A stretch of DNA of 32,571 nucleotides from Phycisphaerales bacterium. GTDB lineage: Bacteria > Planctomycetota > Phycisphaerae > Sedimentisphaerales > Anaerobacaceae. Below the pieces are notes generated by a model that did not search any database, was not told where the DNA came from, and saw nothing but the letters and a program-made list of their open reading frames with translations. This document shows positions 30,683 to 32,571 of the stretch, piece after piece. Positions within the stretch are counted from its first letter, which is position 1. The number at the start of each line of letters is the position of its first letter. A program made the position numbers and the translations under genes. Location of the stretch: positions 1 through 32,571 of the forward strand of contig PLLM01000042.1 in NCBI GenBank assembly GCA_003141275.1. Reading direction: 5' to 3'.

Positions 30683-31660
30683 TTAATCACCAAAATTAGT
30701 AATGTCGTCCTTTGTGCCGTATTCCCCGTCAAAGCCCGCCGACATCAGGATATACGAGTCGGCCCTGACAGGCCTGTCGCCTGTGGTGACCTTTGGGTCA
30801 CGGGTAACGTCGTAGAACTTTTTGGGGCAACCTGTAGCGCCTGCAATAGATACGCCTTCCGGAGTCCCGCCGGCTGACGCCAGCGGATGCACGTAAGCAA
30901 CAGAAAGCCAGGGCATTGCCATATCGATAAGGACCTGGTTGTCCAAATAGTTGTATATGTATTGACCCAAAGCGTTCCTGGTTCGCATATCCGCAACCGC
31001 GTCAGTCGGCGCTGGGTGTCCCAATCTTGCCGGATCCGCTTTATAGTAGAGAATCGGCATACCGATTTTTTTGCCCGTGGTTTTGTTCGTAACGCGATTA
31101 TAGGAATCGCAAAGGACATAAGTATTGGGGTCAAAGCCGCTGTAGAGTGCAGGCGAGCCGCCGGCTGTTGCGTCGTAAATATCTCTAATCTGATACGCAT
31201 TTACGTTTTCAAGCTGGAGAGACATCTTTCTGGACTTGATGTTGTCGTTATAGGTTGTCGCATCGGGGTAATTTAAGGTGGGAGGATATGGCATATCGGG
31301 GGTCGGGGTCGCTGTGCCGAATCCGGTGCGTCTGAAACGGGACAGGGGATTAAAGCCCTTGAGGTCCTGACCTACCAGTGCCTCAGTCAGCTTCATCGCG
31401 CCGCAATAGTTCTGGGGCGTGGTCTGATCGTCCATCGCGTCGGAATTCGGGTAGCCATCGAACTCGGCGTTGAACAAATCAAGCGCAACGGCAATGCTGT
31501 GGAACTGCGCCTTTTGCTTGACGTCCATCGAGTATCGCCTGACGCGATTCAGCGAAGGGACAAGCAGGCCGATAAGGATAATAATGATGCTCATCACCGT
31601 GAGAAGCTCAATAATAGTGAAGCCGTGTCTGCTGTGCCGGTTGTTGCTAACCCGTTTCAT
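30683..31660 (-). CDS. GspG-like pseudopilin, long type, copy 1
   Basis: This 325-aa prepilin has the 13-residue basic leader MKRVSNNRHSRHG, then FTIIELLTVMSIIIILIGLLVP with the +5 glutamate, and ends SAGFDGEYGTKDDITNFGD, the calcium-loop pattern of GspG. AAAGGAG lies 7 bp before the ATG at 31660. It is closely related in layout to the copy at 28730-29662, from which it is separated by the dockerin gene. It follows the GspF gene by about 50 bp. Confidence 0.84.
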   Translation of the reverse strand: MKRVSNNRHSRHGFTIIELLTVMSIIIILIGLLVPSLNRVRRYSMDVKQKAQFHSIAVALDLFNAEFDGYPNSDAMDDQTTPQNYCGAMKLTEALVGQDLKGFNPLSRFRRTGFGTATPTPDMPYPPTLNYPDATTYNDNIKSRKMSLQLENVNAYQIRDIYDATAGGSPALYSGFDPNTYVLCDSYNRVTNKTTGKKIGMPILYYKADPARLGHPAPTDAVADMRTRNALGQYIYNYLDNQVLIDMAMPWLSVAYVHPLASAGGTPEGVSIAGATGCPKKFYDVTRDPKVTTGDRPVRADSYILMSAGFDGEYGTKDDITNFGD

Positions 31661-31713
31661 TTGTCTTCTCCTTTAGTATTCGATATAACGCCGGTTATCA
31701 GGTTTTAGTTTTA

Positions 31714-32571
31714 TCAGCCAACATCGAGAGTGGTAATAATTTTAATCATCGGCGCGAACACCGACATCACGATGACCAGCACGATGCCGCCGAGACCGAC
31801 AATCATTATCGGTTCGATCAGGTGCATCATCGAAGCAACGAGAACGTCAACCTGCTCGTCATAGTTGTCGGCAATTTTCAAAAGCATTTTATCCAAATCT
31901 CCCGTTTCCTCGCCTACCGCCACCATGTTCGAAACTATCAGGTCAACCGTCTTGGACTGCTTCAGCGGTGCCGCGAAGGTATCGCCCTGCCGGATGGAGT
32001 TCTGAACGTTGATAAGCATTCTGGCAAACACTTCGTTTCCTGCCGTTTCGCTGGTAACGTTAATCGCGTCGAGGATGGGGACGCCCGCCCCGATAAGGGT
32101 GCCCAGCGTTCTGGTCCATCGTGTGACGGCAACTTTTCGCGTCAACTGACCCATAACCGGCATCCGGATTCTGATGTTGTCGAGGACGTATCGCCCGATG
32201 CGGAACCGCCGGATAATACGGGTCAGGAAGATGAAAGCAAACGGCACACCAAGCATGATGGCCCATCCGTAGTCATTCGCAAGCCACTGCGCTACCTTGA
32301 GCGTGATTTTCGTCACCGCGGGCATTTGATTCTCCCCAAGCATTTCTGTCAAGACAACTTGGAATTTGGGGATGATAAATATCATCAGCAGCATAAGCAT
32401 CGTCATAGCCGCGCTAAGAACCACTATCGGGTAAATCATCGCGCCCTTGACGCGGGCTTTTATCTTCTGGGATTTTTCCATAAAGTCGGCCACGCGGGAC
32501 AAAATCAGGTCGAGCACGCCGCCCGTCTCGCCGGCGGCAACCATACCTACCATCAGGCGGTCGAAACATCG
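31714..32571 (-). CDS. GspF-like inner-membrane protein of type II secretion, 5' end cut by window
   Basis: The frame is open to the window edge. The visible 285 codons cover the C-terminal two-thirds of GspF/PilC: GMVAAGETGGVLDLILSRVADF at the end of the first GspF repeat, a membrane helix MIYPIVVLSAAMTMLMLLMIF, the second repeat with TRTLGTLIGAGVPILDAIN and MVAVGEETGDLDKMLLKIAD, and the final helix VGLGGIVLVIVMSVFAPMI. GspF links the cytoplasmic ATPase GspE to the pseudopilus base. GspE and the rest of the system are expected outside the window, upstream on this strand. Confidence 0.93.
   Translation of the reverse strand, partial: RCFDRLMVGMVAAGETGGVLDLILSRVADFMEKSQKIKARVKGAMIYPIVVLSAAMTMLMLLMIFIIPKFQVVLTEMLGENQMPAVTKITLKVAQWLANDYGWAIMLGVPFAFIFLTRIIRRFRIGRYVLDNIRIRMPVMGQLTRKVAVTRWTRTLGTLIGAGVPILDAINVTSETAGNEVFARMLINVQNSIRQGDTFAAPLKQSKTVDLIVSNMVAVGEETGDLDKMLLKIADNYDEQVDVLVASMMHLIEPIMIVGLGGIVLVIVMSVFAPMIKIITTLDVG

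Noticed and set aside
1-32571. tRNA or rRNA genes
   Set aside because: No cloverleaf with conserved T-loop sequence and no rRNA-like sequence was seen in the intergenic parts by eye.

Overview
The window looks like chromosomal DNA of a planctomycete, most likely of the Phycisphaerae type. The indicators are a type II secretion / pseudopilin operon with several long GspG-like prepilins, a secreted protein with planctomycete-style dockerin repeats, a TMTC-like membrane protein with TPRs, and intergenic DNA full of short phrase-like degenerate repeats. The assignment rests on gene content read by eye; no 16S gene or search result is available.

Layout. 1-260 is non-coding with a hairpin. 261-4711 (minus) carries a TMTC-like membrane/TPR protein, a tRNA-dihydrouridine synthase and a PBP4-type D-Ala-D-Ala carboxypeptidase. 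5005-7659 (plus) is an acetate cassette: AMP-forming acetyl-CoA synthetase and a SatP-type acetate transporter, behind a promoter and a perfect 14-bp palindrome. 7660-11845 is an accessory island: a minus-strand protein with a phage Mu gpF-like Cys/His tail, a divergent AT-rich gene for a diadenylate-cyclase (DAC)-domain protein, about 600 bp of repeats and a foldable element, and an AP2-HNH endonuclease gene. 11846-16979 (minus) is a second acyl-CoA cassette: ADP-forming acetyl-CoA synthetase, a CoA-transferase fused to a GNAT acetyltransferase, and an AcuC-like deacetylase. Thus the island lies between two converging acetate modules. 17134-17511 (plus) is a LigD phosphoesterase-like protein. 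17508-21763 (minus) is a putative operon: DUF2752 protein, lipoprotein, SerA and a phosphohexomutase. 21816-22628 (plus) is an inositol-monophosphatase family protein. 22654-32571 (minus) is the T2SS operon, transcribed GspF (cut by the edge), GspG-like, dockerin protein, GspG-like, GspG-like, GspH-like, GspI-like, GspJ-like, GspK-like.

How it fits together. Acs, SatP, Acd and the CoA-transferase interconvert, import or export acetate and acyl-CoA. The GNAT domain and the deacetylase are the expected partners for reversible acetylation of the Acs lysine K622, as in Bacillus AcuA/AcuC. The pseudopilin operon would build a secretion pseudopilus.

Most unusual points: (1) the DAC-domain protein with an altered nucleotide motif (GARYN in place of GTRHR) and a large unrecognised N-terminal region, facing a phage-head-like zinc-motif protein across a shared control region; (2) periodic phrase-like repeats that lie between genes and are also translated, notably as the leader peptides of three successive pseudopilin genes; (3) a 109-nt sequence beside the HNH gene that folds by eye into a three-way junction.
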